Below are positions 23,385-37,200 of a stretch of 64,000 nucleotides of DNA, in pieces; the stretch's first letter is position 1; the number at the start of each line of letters is the position of its first letter. Source of the stretch: Meandrina meandrites (taxonomy: Eukaryota; Cnidaria; Anthozoa; Scleractinia; Meandrinidae); the NCBI GenBank assembly GCA_963693305.1, contig OY855906.1, positions 20,239,661-20,303,660 on the forward strand. The letters are read 5' to 3'. The position numbers and the translations under genes were made by a program. The notes under the pieces are model-generated. The model searched no databases, was not told where the DNA came from, and worked only from the letters and a program-made list of their open reading frames with translations.

Positions 23385-24285
23385 TAACTGTTTTAGTAGA
23401 GACTTTAATAGTCCAGTTCTGGACGTCTCTCTGTCATGCAACACTACAGGGGAGAGGGGTCCAGGGACAATTGTCTGCGCATGCTCGTGGTTTACCATGT
23501 TTTTCTGATAAACGCTTGTGCGCATGTATATTTGAGACGGCTGTCAATCATCGCCTCCTATTCTGGAGCCGTCAAACACTTGGTTGTATTAAAAACAAAC
23601 TGATGTTAAATCTCAAGAAAATTCGAAACGCCTGGTTTAGGTACGTTTATCTCAAACGAGATACATACGAAAGTACGTTTGTGCGTAAAGCTTACATCCA
23701 TGTGTGAACGGCCGCTGACGAATCTTATTAAATTCCTCATTATAAATTCGAAGGTAGGAATATTTAAATCCCGTTGTATTTTCTGAGAAAATACATGGCA
23801 GTTCCACCACGGGCGAAATTATTTACTGAGCTGCCATATTGTTTTATTTTGTGCGTGGTCGCATTTGTAGAAAATATAATAATTAACAGCCGTCGGCAAA
23901 TGGCAACACGCACCAAAATAACCGTGTTTTTATTAAATGTATGCCGATCAAAGAAATGCCGTTACAAATAGAACAGGATTCTTCGATTCTGATTCATCAA
24001 ATGTTTTTATCGCGTTACCTCTGATGTATTCAAACTTGATCTTTAATATATTATTGAGACAACTGAGTTTTCGTGCTGCTTTCGGCAAATAGGCGGAGAT
24101 GATTGACATACACTAAGAGACTACACATTTCGTCGGGACTTGTTGTTTTGAGGGTCGCGTGAGATTGGTTTATCGCGGGCATGCGCAGACAAGTGTCCCT
24201 GGACCCTCTCTTCCGTAGTGTTGCGTGACAGAGAGAGGGCCAGAACTGGACTAATACTCTAACGGACTACAGTCCAAATAATGGT
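23385..24285. repeat. 0.9-kb element with long inverted ends
   Basis: About 100-bp arms at 23385-23495 and 24170-24285 (AGTCCAGTTCTGG; GCAACACTAC; GTCCAGGGACA; GTCTGCGCATGC) in opposite orientation. No coding capacity in the interior. Confidence 0.6.
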
Positions 24286-25689
24286 CCTTTCCGGAATGAT
24301 TTCCCGTTATTTTTCGGCTCTAAATTAAAATGCAAGTATGGCCGATACAACAATCGCTGTGTACGAACAGAATGAAAGTGACTCTAAAGTTACTGTTCGC
24401 TGATTGGATAGAGTAATACAAAGGGAACACAAAGGACTTTTTCTGCCCAATCAGGGGGCAACATTCAGAGAACTGTTTGGAGGGACTCTTCGCTTTGCCT
24501 CCAACTTTTCTTCGCCGATTTTTTTCCCGTAGTTTCGACTTTTCGTCGCCCCCACTAACTGCCCCTGGGTCCTCGAGGACGGTGAGCAAGCTAACTTTCA
24601 ACAGACCGGGTGCGTAAGTATTAGTGTTTCAAGAATCAGAAATGGAAATGAATAAAATTCAGAATATATTTTCTTCTTCGGGGGCTACATTTATACCTGT
24701 CGCAAACCAGCATTGACACTTCTTCGCAAGCAATATGTTTTAATCATGAAAACATCTTACTGTTCCCCAAAATTACAACAAAGAAGATTATCCTTGGGAA
24801 TAGCATACCACTTTCCCATGAGGTGGAATAGGGATCAATATAAGTAACACAGATAAAGAACAATGCTTTAATTGAACCAATTAAGTGAACAATTGCGGAT
24901 AGCAAAAAAGAAGTTTTAATAAAAGATGACCAAAGCTAATTACAATTTTTTGCTGTTGCGTTAAAATAAAATATACCGATTTTTATCTATACTAAAATAA
25001 AACATTCCATTATGACAGATAATCAAGTTAAAAGAGAAAGAAATTTAAAATAAAATAATTTGAAAAAGTAAAACAGAAGAGCAGAAAGACTTGAAAACTT
25101 CACAATTCAAATCCTGTTTTTTATGTTGTGAGCCCAAAAAACAAACATGACACGAGTGAATAATAAATTTCAACAGGTGGTGGGTGCAGTAACTTTGTGA
25201 GTACTCAATTGCAACGCTAATGTAGATCAGTGTCAGTGAAAGTATACTTAGGCGGACGTCAAAAAAAGCAAGGAAAAAATTAGTACAGAGCATATCTAAG
25301 TGACCTTTTTTAATGAAGAAATCTGAAAATGGAAAAGAGAACAGACTTAAAGGCTAATTTTGCACACTTTTGAGTGATACCTGTCAAAAATGGTACTGAA
25401 CATAAATTATTCCTCATCAGCCGGATCTTTATTTCAGACTGTTCTGGTTCACTTTCAGCTTGTAAGATTACTTATTTATTGATTATTTGCACTTAGAAAG
25501 CAAAACAGTAAGCCCTATAAATATTCAAATATCCTCTGGCGTTTTGCAGACAAAAATTATTTCAAAACAATATACAATACAAGCGCGTGCTGCTTGGCAT
25601 AGTGAGCTTTTAACTCTCTTGTCCGCTACCAGCTGCGTTGTTCACTGACGCCGCTCTCTCGCGGCTTTTCATAGAACCTCTCGTCATAC
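24286..25689. other. Intergenic / 5' region of the VWA7-like gene
   Basis: No clear TATA box. The promoter and 5'UTR of the VWA7-like gene should lie in the last few hundred bases, where GC content rises. Confidence 0.4.
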
Positions 25690-26525
25690 ATGGCTCTTCT
25701 TCGTGCGTTTGTGGTTTTTTTGACATTTTTCACCGCTTCTGAGGCGTTTTTCTCGTCTGCAACGCAAGAGCTCGATCAAGAAAGTGCACTTAAAACTCTA
25801 GACCATGGGATTATTACAAAAATTGGACTCTTACGATGTATGGCAGAGTTCTTCAAGGATAATCCGCAATATATCGACGAACAAATGGCTATAAAATTTG
25901 AGGATTTACAAAGAAATGTGATCGCAGTAGATAATCCTAACATGGTTGAAAACTTGTTCAGTGTGACGATGCCCAGAATGCGCCTACAAAACGCCATAGC
26001 TGAGATACAAAGCTCAAACGCGGAAATAAATTCAGCGCCTTTAAGGAGTGTCGCTGCCGCTCACTTTAGCGGAGAGCAGTTTAAGGAAGGGTCAAAGCGA
26101 CTGTTAAAGCTAAAAACACAGATAATAACATCGTTGTTGAACGGCGTCAAATTTGAACACGCTCGTCAACTTGCTGGTCAATATTTACACACGTTACAAG
26201 ACTTTTACAGCCACTCGAATTGGGTCGAACTACGAAATCACACATTGACAAATCCAGCAAATTTGATTCCGTCAGAATATGTTGCAAAACCAAACGAAGC
26301 AACCTGCATTTCCTGTCCACTGGCTACCGAACAGGAAGATAACTGCGATAACAACTTGATAATACAGAAAATAACCAGTGGATATTACGGAGGGCAAGAC
26401 ATTCTAAAGCCGACGAATATCAGCAAATGTGGTCATGGCGGAATTCTCGACAGTAGTCGCGATCAAGGAGCAAGTGGTGGAATAAATAAGGAGTCAGCGT
26501 CAAGGAATTGGTCTCCCCACTACAA
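25690..26525 (+). CDS. VWA7: VWA7-like exon 1: signal peptide and N-terminal region
   Basis: Residues 1-278 plus two bases. Starts MALLRAFVVFLTFFTASEA (signal peptide) and contains the Het-C-like HTLQDFYSHSN motif. Donor GTAAGT; phase 2. A 5.3-kb intron with the split LINE and the ISL2EU-like transposon follows. Confidence 0.9.
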
Positions 26526-29500
26526 GTAAGTGAAATGGCTAATAACATTGACAATTGCAAATTGAAACTTCTCTTGTATAAAGAAACATGGAATCATACA
26601 ATTTTGCTTCAGTTGTCGTTTTTCTTGTTTTTTTTTCTCTCTCTCTTTTCTGTCCCTAGTTCTCAGTAGAAATGTACACAAAGCGCGCTGGTAAAATGCA
26701 CCTAAAAATGACAAATTATTTTCACTTTACAAATAGGGATTCTGAAGTTTCGTTCATTCTTAGTGATTTTAAATATGCAATGCTGATTTGTGAGTTAATT
26801 TATTTATACACTTTGAAAACCAATGAACTCCCCTCGCGGCATATAAGAATCATAAAATTAGCTTCTGCTAAGCAATGATCCACTGAGCATTGAATGGAAA
26901 TTAAATCCAAACAGAGAACATATAAATAATTAAGCATGAACGCCCCGCGCCTGTAAATTTTCAATATCAAGAAATAAAAGCCGAAGCCAAAACAAAGAAC
27001 TTTGGGAGTGCTTCCTGTGAAATGAATGTTTTGGTGTGTTGGGTGTATTATAATACCAATTTCGCTCGTGACATATTTGTCTCGTTTTACCAAATAACAT
27101 AGTTTCGTATCGATTTGTAGTATACTCTTAAACCTATTTTTCCTGCAAGTTTTCTCAGAATTTTTTTCTAGGTCTTAAAAGGATTATTATGAAATTAAAC
27201 AATGACATTGAACGACTGTAAGAAGCTCTCCCGGCGCCAGACGTCGAGAAAACGTAAATTAAGAGGTTGAAATTTAAATTTATAACAGCCGTGGAACAAT
27301 TAACCCCTGGATGTGAAACAGCTTCTAAAAAAGGTTCAAAAAGGACGAATTAACAATTCAAATTACAAATAAAACAGTAAGTTGAACTGAGAAAGTTTTT
27401 AGGAATTTCAATGATTAATGTAAAATAATCTGCTTGTTGCGTGAATATGCTATTATTTTGTTGATTTTAGTTTAAAAGCAACGTCAAACGGGATTAAAAT
27501 TAACAATGTAAAGAGCACAAAGGCACAAAACAGACTACATAACGATTGACCGAGAAATCTGAGAAATATCCCGCATGTCTAATGAAAACTAGAAGCGAAT
27601 GACCAACAGTGAAAATGTAAAAGCTGTGTAAAGCAACAACAACAATAGAATTCAAAATACAGCAAAACGGAATACGAATAAAAGCAATTAGCTGATTCCT
27701 TTGTCGATAGCATGCTAAATCTGTGGACTTAGTCCGACAGATGCCAATATTATTATTACATGATTATTAGCAGTAAAAAACTTCCTTTGGTACGCGAGAT
27801 GAAGGTTTTCTTTTTTTTCTCACTCGCCGAGGAGCGCGGGAAGCGAAATCTGCGATTTTTTAATGCAAGCAAATGGCAGCGTTCTTTGATATGCAACACT
27901 GCATTCGCGTTTATACGATGTTTAACTGAATTTGATTGGAAATAAAAGGGATTTAAATGTAGGAATTCTAATGGTCTCATTACTCTGTTTACAGATCCTA
28001 CATTTTGGGTCATTCTGTGACTTGTCAACCATCGTTTTAATATAGTTTGTTCGTATTGCTTGATCTATGCAGCAATGATAAGAGCTTCTGTTTCTCTCTT
28101 GAGCTTTCCTTCTTTTAACCAGGTGCACGTTTCCTCACTTCTTTGTTCTTCACCCTGTCTTGCAAACTGTCCATATAACGGCTTTTCTTTCCATTCTTGA
28201 ATATTTTCAGTTCTTCTCCTCGCTTTAAAGTTGGCAGCTGTTTCTCTATTCTCATCCCCATCCCTCCTGACGTTCTTCCTCGCTTGTTTGGACATAACAT
28301 TCTAGCGATATCTTTGCTTGATTGACACAATCCTCTACGGATATCAAACCTCTCCCTCCGTCCTTCCTTGGCACATAAAGTCGTGCCACACAGACCCGTG
28401 GATGGAACCCTCCATACACCGATTTCATAAATGGCGGCCAACCTGGGGCGAGCTAGCGGTCAAACATGAAATCGAGGCGTTTTAGGATAGAACAATCAGA
28501 AAATGTTAAGAGGGAAGGCAAAAAATGGCCACTGAGCTAACAGAAAACGACATTCCCGGGTCATCTTTAGATGGCAGAAAGCCATCGGAACTAAAAAATG
28601 ACGAGTTACGCTTTTGGCTTAAATGTCGGAACGATTCTGCTAAAGGGTTACGCACAAAAGCTCAATTTGTAAAGCGGTAAGTTTACAACTTTACATCATT
28701 TGATCATTCGCGATCGATCGACATTGTAAAAAATAAATTTATGTTTAGAGTAATAAAAAAATTTGCTCTCTTCTTTCTTTTTTTGCCAACGCTTGTATTA
28801 GAGTCGAAGAATATATCAGTCAGGGAAAGGACAGTTCTCTTGTCGATCCAGATCCGAATTTCCTGTACACAAAGCGAAAACGTGCCAAGCAGGGTGCGAG
28901 TTGTAATGTTGTTTCGAGTGCTGATGATGTTCCAATTCAAAAGATAAAATTTCCCGAATGTGGTAGGGGCACGCAGTTGCTCAAAATGCCGCTTTTTCAC
29001 GAAGGCAGAGATGAACAACGACATCGAGAACAGTGGAAAGCTGCTGGGAAGCAGCCACCACTCTGTCGCGACCAGCTGGAGAAGGTGTAAACATTCCTCG
29101 AGGACGAGTATCTGACAAACGTAGAATGCACGAGCAACCTGGAGGGAAAACTTCTTCTCTACTATTATTAACATTTTATTGATTTTGCTGCTGCTGAAAT
29201 GTTGTAGACATTATAATGGACAAGGGCATAGCTAAGCCTGGCTATGATTTATGTTTTCATCTCCTAAATGTGTTGACTTCATAGATACACTCTCAATAAT
29301 TTATTTTTAGTAAATGTTGGTATTTAACCACAAACCCAGCCCCAATAGACCTCAACATTAAGGTGATTCCACTGAAAAAGAAGGAGTAATCAAAATTTTC
29401 TAAGACTTGGTCCAGTTCATAATTATGTTATGAGCATTGCAAAAATGCAATAAAAAATGGGGGTCACCGTGCTCGTTTTTGTGCAACCTGGACGGCTATT

Positions 29501-31732
29501 ATGGTAAATATATGACCCTCGAGGTTTCTATTAGGAATCCTAATAATACGAAAAGGGAGCTATCATTTCTAGAAAAAATCATTTCTTGCATTAAAATATC
29601 GAAGCAGTTATACAAAATAGACCTTAATCTTACATAACAAACTATTTTAATTGAACTGGAATTAAGATTATAAAAGAAATTAGAGATTTTGCTGCGTGCG
29701 CACGTAAGGAGCACTACCAAAATACGTGCTTTTTAAAGCATTCAAATAAAAATATCTCAAAATAGAATAATCAACTTTTCTTTAAATCGCGATATATTGT
29801 AGTCAACCGTATGTCATTTAAGTTAATGCCTTAAAAAATGGGGGTCACCGTGCTCGTTTAGAAGAAAATAACCATTAATTTCCCTCCCTAAGCTTAATCT
29901 GAAGGAAATGCCTTAATGTTGTGTGTGCGCGAGCGCTCGTGCGCGCGCTAAATGACGCGAAAAATCGTGCGCAGCAAGGATGCGCAATGCAATTCAGTGG
30001 AATCACCTTAAGTTATCTTTATTATATCATTCAGTATAATTATTTTTACTATTGAAAAAGAAAAACTGAAATGGCAAGTTAAAAAAACTCATAGTTTGGT
30101 TGATGTAAATCCACATTAAAAAATATATGCCAATCAGTGAGGAGAATAACTATGTTGAGCATTTGACAGGGAAGACTGTCTGAGGAGGTTAACTGTGACT
30201 CAAGAAAGGTAGCTCTGGCAACCTCATTAACTTATATAAACACTACAAGTCAAATTGCTAGCATCATACAATTGTGATTAAACAATTATAATATTGTTTC
30301 AAATTTAAGTGTTATACAACTGACTGAAACTGTACAGTCTTTATCAGAAAGTTTTCAAAGGAATTTCACCCATCCTGCCTACCTATTATTCTGATAAAAT
30401 GGGGTCTTGGGCATTACAAAGAAAACCACAAACTGTCCACATTTGGTTTAAGATAGGAAATAGGGAGAGGGGTGTTATTCAGTCCCAAATGTGGACATTT
30501 TTCATTTTGTTAATGGCTCGCTCGACCTGAATACGTAAGGCAGCAATGACTTGTGTCTTGACAACATCCTCTGGTGGCATTTGATCATAATGACCAAGAA
30601 ATAGAGAAATATTCAATAAGAAACCCAGCGGAAGTAGCTCTTCAATGGTGAAACCTTTGTCGGCCATCACACTATCGCCATCATCAAAAGGTAAGTGTAG
30701 GATTCCACTTCGTTCAACAATTTCTCTGTCAAAAATATTTCCACTGTACCGCTGACTCAGAAAGGTTATTGCCCCCGGTGCAATTCCAACCAGACCTTTG
30801 ACTGCAGTATGATTTTTGTAGGAGCTGAATAGCCTGCTGTTTAGTAACAGGCTATTTGGCATTTGACACTTTAATTCTGTACAGTCAAGAAAGACTCTTG
30901 TCTTGGGGTATTTTGCTTTTAAGTCTTCTGGCATGGTTTTATCAATTTCATCACGTGTAGGCCAAATATTAATAGTACCATAACGTAGATACATAAAATT
31001 ACCGCTTGTTGCAGTTGTTCTTTTAACGATTCATACCAATCCGGTCGTGATTCTTGATCTTCCATCGTTTTAATAGGCGAATCACAAGATTCACAAAATG
31101 AACTAACGGGTTCTTCATCCATCTCTTGGTCGCTCAGAGATTCTTCCAAACCTTGCATTTTAGTGCGAGTTGTTTACATTGTTCTTTCGGTCGGTGGTGG
31201 GCGCTTTCGAGGAAAAGTGTAAAATGTAATAAACATACCTTTGTTGTCCCTGAGGGCTTAAAATGTGGGCCAACATCTCGCTGTATTTTTACTAGCCATT
31301 GCTGTCAAAGTTTTTGATCATTCAGCTGGCCAAAAAATCCAACTCGATTCCCTTCTGGATCGACCGTTCCCTTCTGCGTACAACCGGGTACATAACAGTA
31401 AATATTCGATTTTGAACTCATAACGACGAGAAAAAATGAAAAAAACGCCTTGTTCAATGAAAAATATCTTCAAACCCCTATAAAAACGCACAAATTCTCC
31501 AAATCGCTTGTTACACGAAAGTTGTTTATCCTAAAACGCCTCGTTTTCATGACTAGGTACCAGTTTTTTACCGTGCGTCCGCCATTTATGAAATCGGTGT
31601 ATTCATGGTTAGCAATTTTCTTGTTCTGCGATCTAGGTCCCGGAGTTCTTGTTTCCTCCATTCAAGTATTCCTCCTGCACATCTAACAAGTGACACTGCC
31701 CAGGTGTTTATGGCTTGTATCAAGTTTCCAAG

Positions 31733-31822
<90 letters not shown>

Positions 31823-34205
31823 CTGATCCATCATGTCATTCTTGCTGCTAGGCTCCATACAGTGGCTGCTGAACATGCCATAGAAGCCACAAAGCAGTTT
31901 TTTGAGGACCTGCGTACAACTGTTGGTGATGACATATTTGCACGTTTCCTGAATCTTCAAGCATTAAGAACATTAGCCCTTGTCATAGATGACACTGGCA
32001 GCATGGGAGGTAGGTTTAATTAAACAATTTCGTAATCATGTAATCAAAAACACTTCCTCATTATTGCGAGCTTTGAAAAGATAAATACATTTTGATACGA
32101 TTTCGGGAGAAATAATTAAGAGAGACAAGTATTTATTCACAAATTAAATTGCGTTTGCCGAGTTGTGAGAACAAAAATGTTTTGAAGAAGGTCAAATATC
32201 AACAAATTCATGGACGTAACAAACGAGATGTACAAACAACACGAAAATTAGAAGGTGGCTGTTGCCAATATCTGTTGATCTCTTGTACAGTTTTTTCTCG
32301 TATGGCTACAATACAGTGGGTGGGTCTAAAAAAATTGCATAAAGGAAGGAAAATTCGGTCGATCGTTGGGCAAAAAATGTCGATCATTCTTCAATCGTTT
32401 ATTTTTAGGAAGACGCCAGAGCATTTATGATAAAAAAGAACTCCCTTACCTGAAGTTAATTCACAGGTGGGCTTCGCATCAAATTTAACCAGCTAAAGCA
32501 TCTTTTGTTTTGTAGCGGCCATTTTGAAGGTTGGTATCAGTCAGACATTGTAGAGATGCTATAGTCTAGCCTGTATGTGGGGTGCAGGATTTGTACAGCA
32601 TCAACACTGACTGGCTATGTCAGCAATTTTATTGGCCAGAAACATTTACTTTATTTTTATGGCCGTAACTTTACTGCAGCTAGGAATATAATGCAACATT
32701 CTGTAGCTTACTCAAGGTACATATGTTCGATTACATTTTACACCAGATCATAGCGCAAGCTACAATGGCATTTTACCGTCACTTTTCTATTTGCCTCCCA
32801 TCCCTCCCACCCTGAGAGTATTTTTTTTTCGACATTTTACCTGATGATTTAGTATTGTCTTATGGTATTATTGTATGTTAACCTAGTTACTTTTTGTGCT
32901 GTAGTAGTTTTCATATCATATTTTATCAGAATCATTTGTTGTAATTTATTTATCAATAAAGGCTGTCCTGCCTCGCCTAGTGTGTTGCATAATTAGCGAT
33001 TATTGGATGAGGCTGAGTATGATATGAAGAATAATGCAGATCTCGGAGATCCGAGGTCTGCATAATTCTTTATATCATATGAAAGCGGAATTATTTTATT
33101 ATTCATTAAAATGTTTCCAGAGCTCTAAAAACACAAAATGTATTCAAATGTGTGCTGTGCCCACTTCGATGTAGAATTTTCGCCAAACAGTGGTCAATTA
33201 AAAATCTAGTGACTTCCCTTCGAAGCCGTTTTTGTGTTTTTGCTATCTTTATTATCTGAAAGTTTGAAAATGTTTTCGTGGCAACTGTTCAAACCTTGCG
33301 CCCGTTTTCGCGCTTTCTAGCTGGCGACATAAAAGCCGTTGGTTGTTGCCTGACGTCAATCGTCCGATAATTTTTTATTATTGGACGATTGACGTCCAAT
33401 AATGTAAAAGAATTCCAAAAGTTGGGAAATTCTCGGGACGACCTCCGATCACACTCCAAGATTAATAGAGTGGCAAGTTCCGAGCGGTTTCCGAAGATTT
33501 TTCGGTTCCACACCTTGCACGAGATGATCGCGTATATTTTTTACGATGGCAGGTTAAAATAAGTTTTAAATGACGTTTCGACCATCACTGGTTCTTTCCA
33601 GGCTTGATGTAAAATTTAAAACATACAACTTTTAAATTTTTTTCTCTCCTCGTGGAACAGTTTCTTCGCAACTTTTGGCGATTTTTTTTGGTGTTTTCGG
33701 AGTCTTAATCGTCCAGCAATATTTTAATTTCTTGCTCGGTTGAAGATGGGAATCGACGAGTCATGTTTTCACTTCGCTGCGTGCCTTGCTTTTGGAAGTC
33801 ATGCATTGCGGGTGCAATCTACAGATCATTTACTAATCTGCTAGCTGATCAGTGAATAATCTGTAGGTTGGGCTGATTCCCAGAATTAATTGTAGCCTCT
33901 TAGGTCCTCTTAGCCAATGCGACTACACTCCGATCTAAAGGTCGCCATTGATGTACGAAAGATCCTGTGCCTCTGCTCCTGACTGCAAACTGCACAAAGT
34001 AGACATTAGATTTTGTGCCAGTTCACAAATGGGGTCAATAAATAACTTAATGCACATTTTTAATTGTTAAGATTTATACAGCTCATTTTAGCGAATTTTT
34101 ATCGATTTTATTATATTGTAATTTCAGTAGTTTTTTTTTCTTAATTTTTTTTTATCATTATTGTATAGCGCCTAGAGCAGGCATGGATAGGCGCTATATA
34201 AATAT

Positions 34206-34260
<55 letters not shown>

Positions 34261-37200
34261 ATATAATCAGTTTCACAATGATGTCTCATCTTCGGCATCA
34301 TTGATTCTTAATAGTGGCGAGACTGACACAATGTTTTCTCGTATTTTTTTGCCGATAAAGAATCGCGTTTTTGCGTTGAAAAGACAGAAGTGAGGCTGTA
34401 AACAGTCTAAGACTCATTGAAAAGATTACCTTCTTCAGTAACCAGTTGAAGGAATTATCTTTATCAATGTAGCAGAGAAGCAAAAGCATCTAGATGCGAC
34501 AGTGTGCATTCGGAAAATATCATGCTCATACAAAGTTTGCGTAGAATACGAGGCTTCCCTTTTTTTAAAAATATAATTTAGCTTTCTAGATTTTAATTTA
34601 TCAGTATTTTACCCTTTTATATGTCATTGTCATTATCATTCATTCATGTGCTCTTAGGACAAAGCATAGTGTTAGAAGTGGAAGACTTCCGGAAGCTTGC
34701 CCTTTGAACGAATACCTGACTGATCTGGATTTCATGTCCCTTAATTGATTATCTGCTGACAAGTTCAAACTGTTCTCAATTCAATCATAGCACATCGTAA
34801 AAAGCATTAGAGAACTCTTGATAATTTTATCACTTCATAATTTTTATGTTCTGTTTGATATAATAGAGGAGATCAAGTCTGTGAAGAAATTATCTACTGA
34901 TTTTGTACAGAACACAAAGAATCATGCGGGCAAGGCGGCTTTTGTTTATATCCTTGTACCATTTAACGACCCAAGTAAGTAAGAATGATGCAGTTGATTT
35001 TAATATCTTTATTAAGCCACAAATTGCTGAATAATCTGACTAGAATAGATCTGTAATAAAAGAGAGCAAATCAGTTCAAATGACGTAATTTCAAAATTAG
35101 AAGGCGTGATGAAATGAGATAAAACAAATTACAAGAAAACAAACTTGAGAAAGCCGTGATCATCAGTTACTTTCAGTTACTGAGTATGAACCAGCTCGCT
35201 AAAAAGGAACCCTTCCTTTTTAGCGCCCTGGTATGAACCGAGAGGAAACAGACAGTCTAATCGTAAAAATAATTAGTGGAGATACAACGACACGGCCCAT
35301 ATTGATAGCAGTTTTTTTATAACTGAAATGGCTACCTTGTATAAAGAAGGATTTTAATCTTTTTAACGACAAATATTACGCGGAGAAAATGTGCATTATT
35401 TTTTACTCTCAAAGGAGTGGGACCTGTCACGGTAACAAGTGACCCGGATGAAGTTCTTCAAGCCGTCAACTCTCTCAAAGCTAACAATGGAGGTGACTGC
35501 CCAGAGCTAGGCATGACGGGATTGTATCAAGCACTCCTTCAAAGTGTCCAAGACTCTGTTATTTACTTCTTCTCAGATGCCGACGCCAAAGATTTAAAGT
35601 TAGCTCAAGTAGTTCTAATCCTGGCAAAACAAAAGAAAGTGAAGATAAACTTTATATTAAGTGGACAATGCTCATATAAACGGAAACGAAGAGAGGCACA
35701 TCTAGGATCCCAAAATCTTTACCAAAGCTTAGCTTCAGCCACTGGAGGTCAGGTTCTTAGGACCAAAAAGAACAAGGTGTCGGTTCTTGTGGACATTATT
35801 GGCTCCAAAAGTTCAGGTGGTGACTCCGCAGATCTCACCGAGGTGAAAACACAATATTCGACCAAACAGCTGAAATTATCATTCATTTATTGCTTTATGC
35901 CCATGTTACTCCCTGCTTAATACTCGGGAGGGGGGTTGATTGTATGATATTACATATGGTACCCCCTCCTCGTACCTACAGCAGAAATACTGCTTCCCTT
36001 TTCTAAACTGCCCTTAAAATATTCGGATAAATCAACTCTTAGGTACGTCTGTTCGAAATGTTTTGAAAGGCATTTTAAATATCTAAATAACATTTTAACC
36101 TTCCTTTTCCTACATTTCAACTCATGAAATCCATACTCTCCCCCCTCCCTCCGGGGTTTGATGTTGAAGTGTCACTGCCTTAATGTCGTCGGAAATAAGA
36201 TCGCAGCGCACGATGGGAAGGTTGAGTTTAATACCGTCGAAATATACAACGGCTTTCCTGTATTCTGATTGACTGTATTTCCTATGGCATGGTATAAATG
36301 CATATTTACCACCAATCCTGTTTCCGCCAGTTATAAAACCCCTTCTCTGCTTAACAGTTGAAAAGTTTACTTTCAGTTAAAACTTTTATGTCCAGGCTGG
36401 CATCATGACCCATTATCATTGAACTGAGTCGGACCATTAAATCGTATATTTTAGGTAATTCTGTTGCACGTGGAGAGCGACTCTGAAGAAAAGTTCCGAG
36501 ACAAGCAGTTTTCAATTGACGTGGATAGTTCTCTAGAGGATGTTCTGATTGTGCTGTCTGCAGAAGCTGATCCTGGCATTACTTTGTTAAATCCTACCGG
36601 TAAGATCCAATGCGGCTTTTTTATAAGTGGCAAGTGTAGATTATAACACGTATTGCAAACAGGGCTGAAAATGGTTCTTTAGTCTGTAAGTTCAGTTAAT
36701 TTAAAATCAGTGACAAAAGCTATACTACATAGTCTACATAGGTTGCCTGACTAGACAGTTTCCAGAGAAACGACAATTCTTGCGGCGTACCGTGTAAGCT
36801 CCGTGATTTTCCTATTAATAACAGCTTCAAGATTTGCGCCAAGTTTTATCCTGGAAATTCCAGGTGATTTGATTTGTTTCTGGTAAATGGACGAAACACG
36901 CTAAGCAGAAAAATTGAACAAAATTTCTGTTTTTTTTTTTGGCACGGACCGGTTCTCTTGTCCAAAATTAATCGAATTGAAAGTCACGGCTCATACATTT
37001 CATTCGATTTTTTCAGATAACCAGGCCTTAACAGCGGCGATTTACAGTCAATTTCATCATATCCACGTGACTGAAGTCGGGAAGTTCGGGGGTGGACCGC
37101 TTGTGATTCTTGTGCGGTGCACTGGACCCTACAGTCTTCAGGTCACTGGACGGAGTGCTCTTGACTTCACTTATCAGCTTTCTTCAGTTGAAAACCTGGA

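Larger units (their letters stand above)
28416..31600. mobile_element. ISL2EU/Harbinger-like DNA transposon, 3.2 kb
   Basis: Perfect terminal inverted repeats of 22 bp (ACACCGATTTCATAAATGG...) at 28416-28437 and 31579-31600, flanked by AT on both sides. Inside are a minus-strand DDE transposase remnant (30386-31158) and a plus-strand SAP-like ORF (28525-29090), a convergent two-gene layout as known for ISL2EU-type elements. Removing the element and one AT rejoins a LINE reading frame on the minus strand, which confirms the boundaries. It lies in intron 1 of the VWA7-like gene. Confidence 0.85.

Noticed and set aside
28115..28441. 108-codon minus-strand frame starting MAAIYEIGVWRV
   Set aside because: It crosses the transposon end; the real LINE frame here is a different one (HPRVCVARLYVPRK).
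31586..32023. Frames spanning the ATT run next to the vWA exon
   Set aside because: Microsatellite translations fused by chance to the LINE fragment on one strand and to exon 2 on the other.
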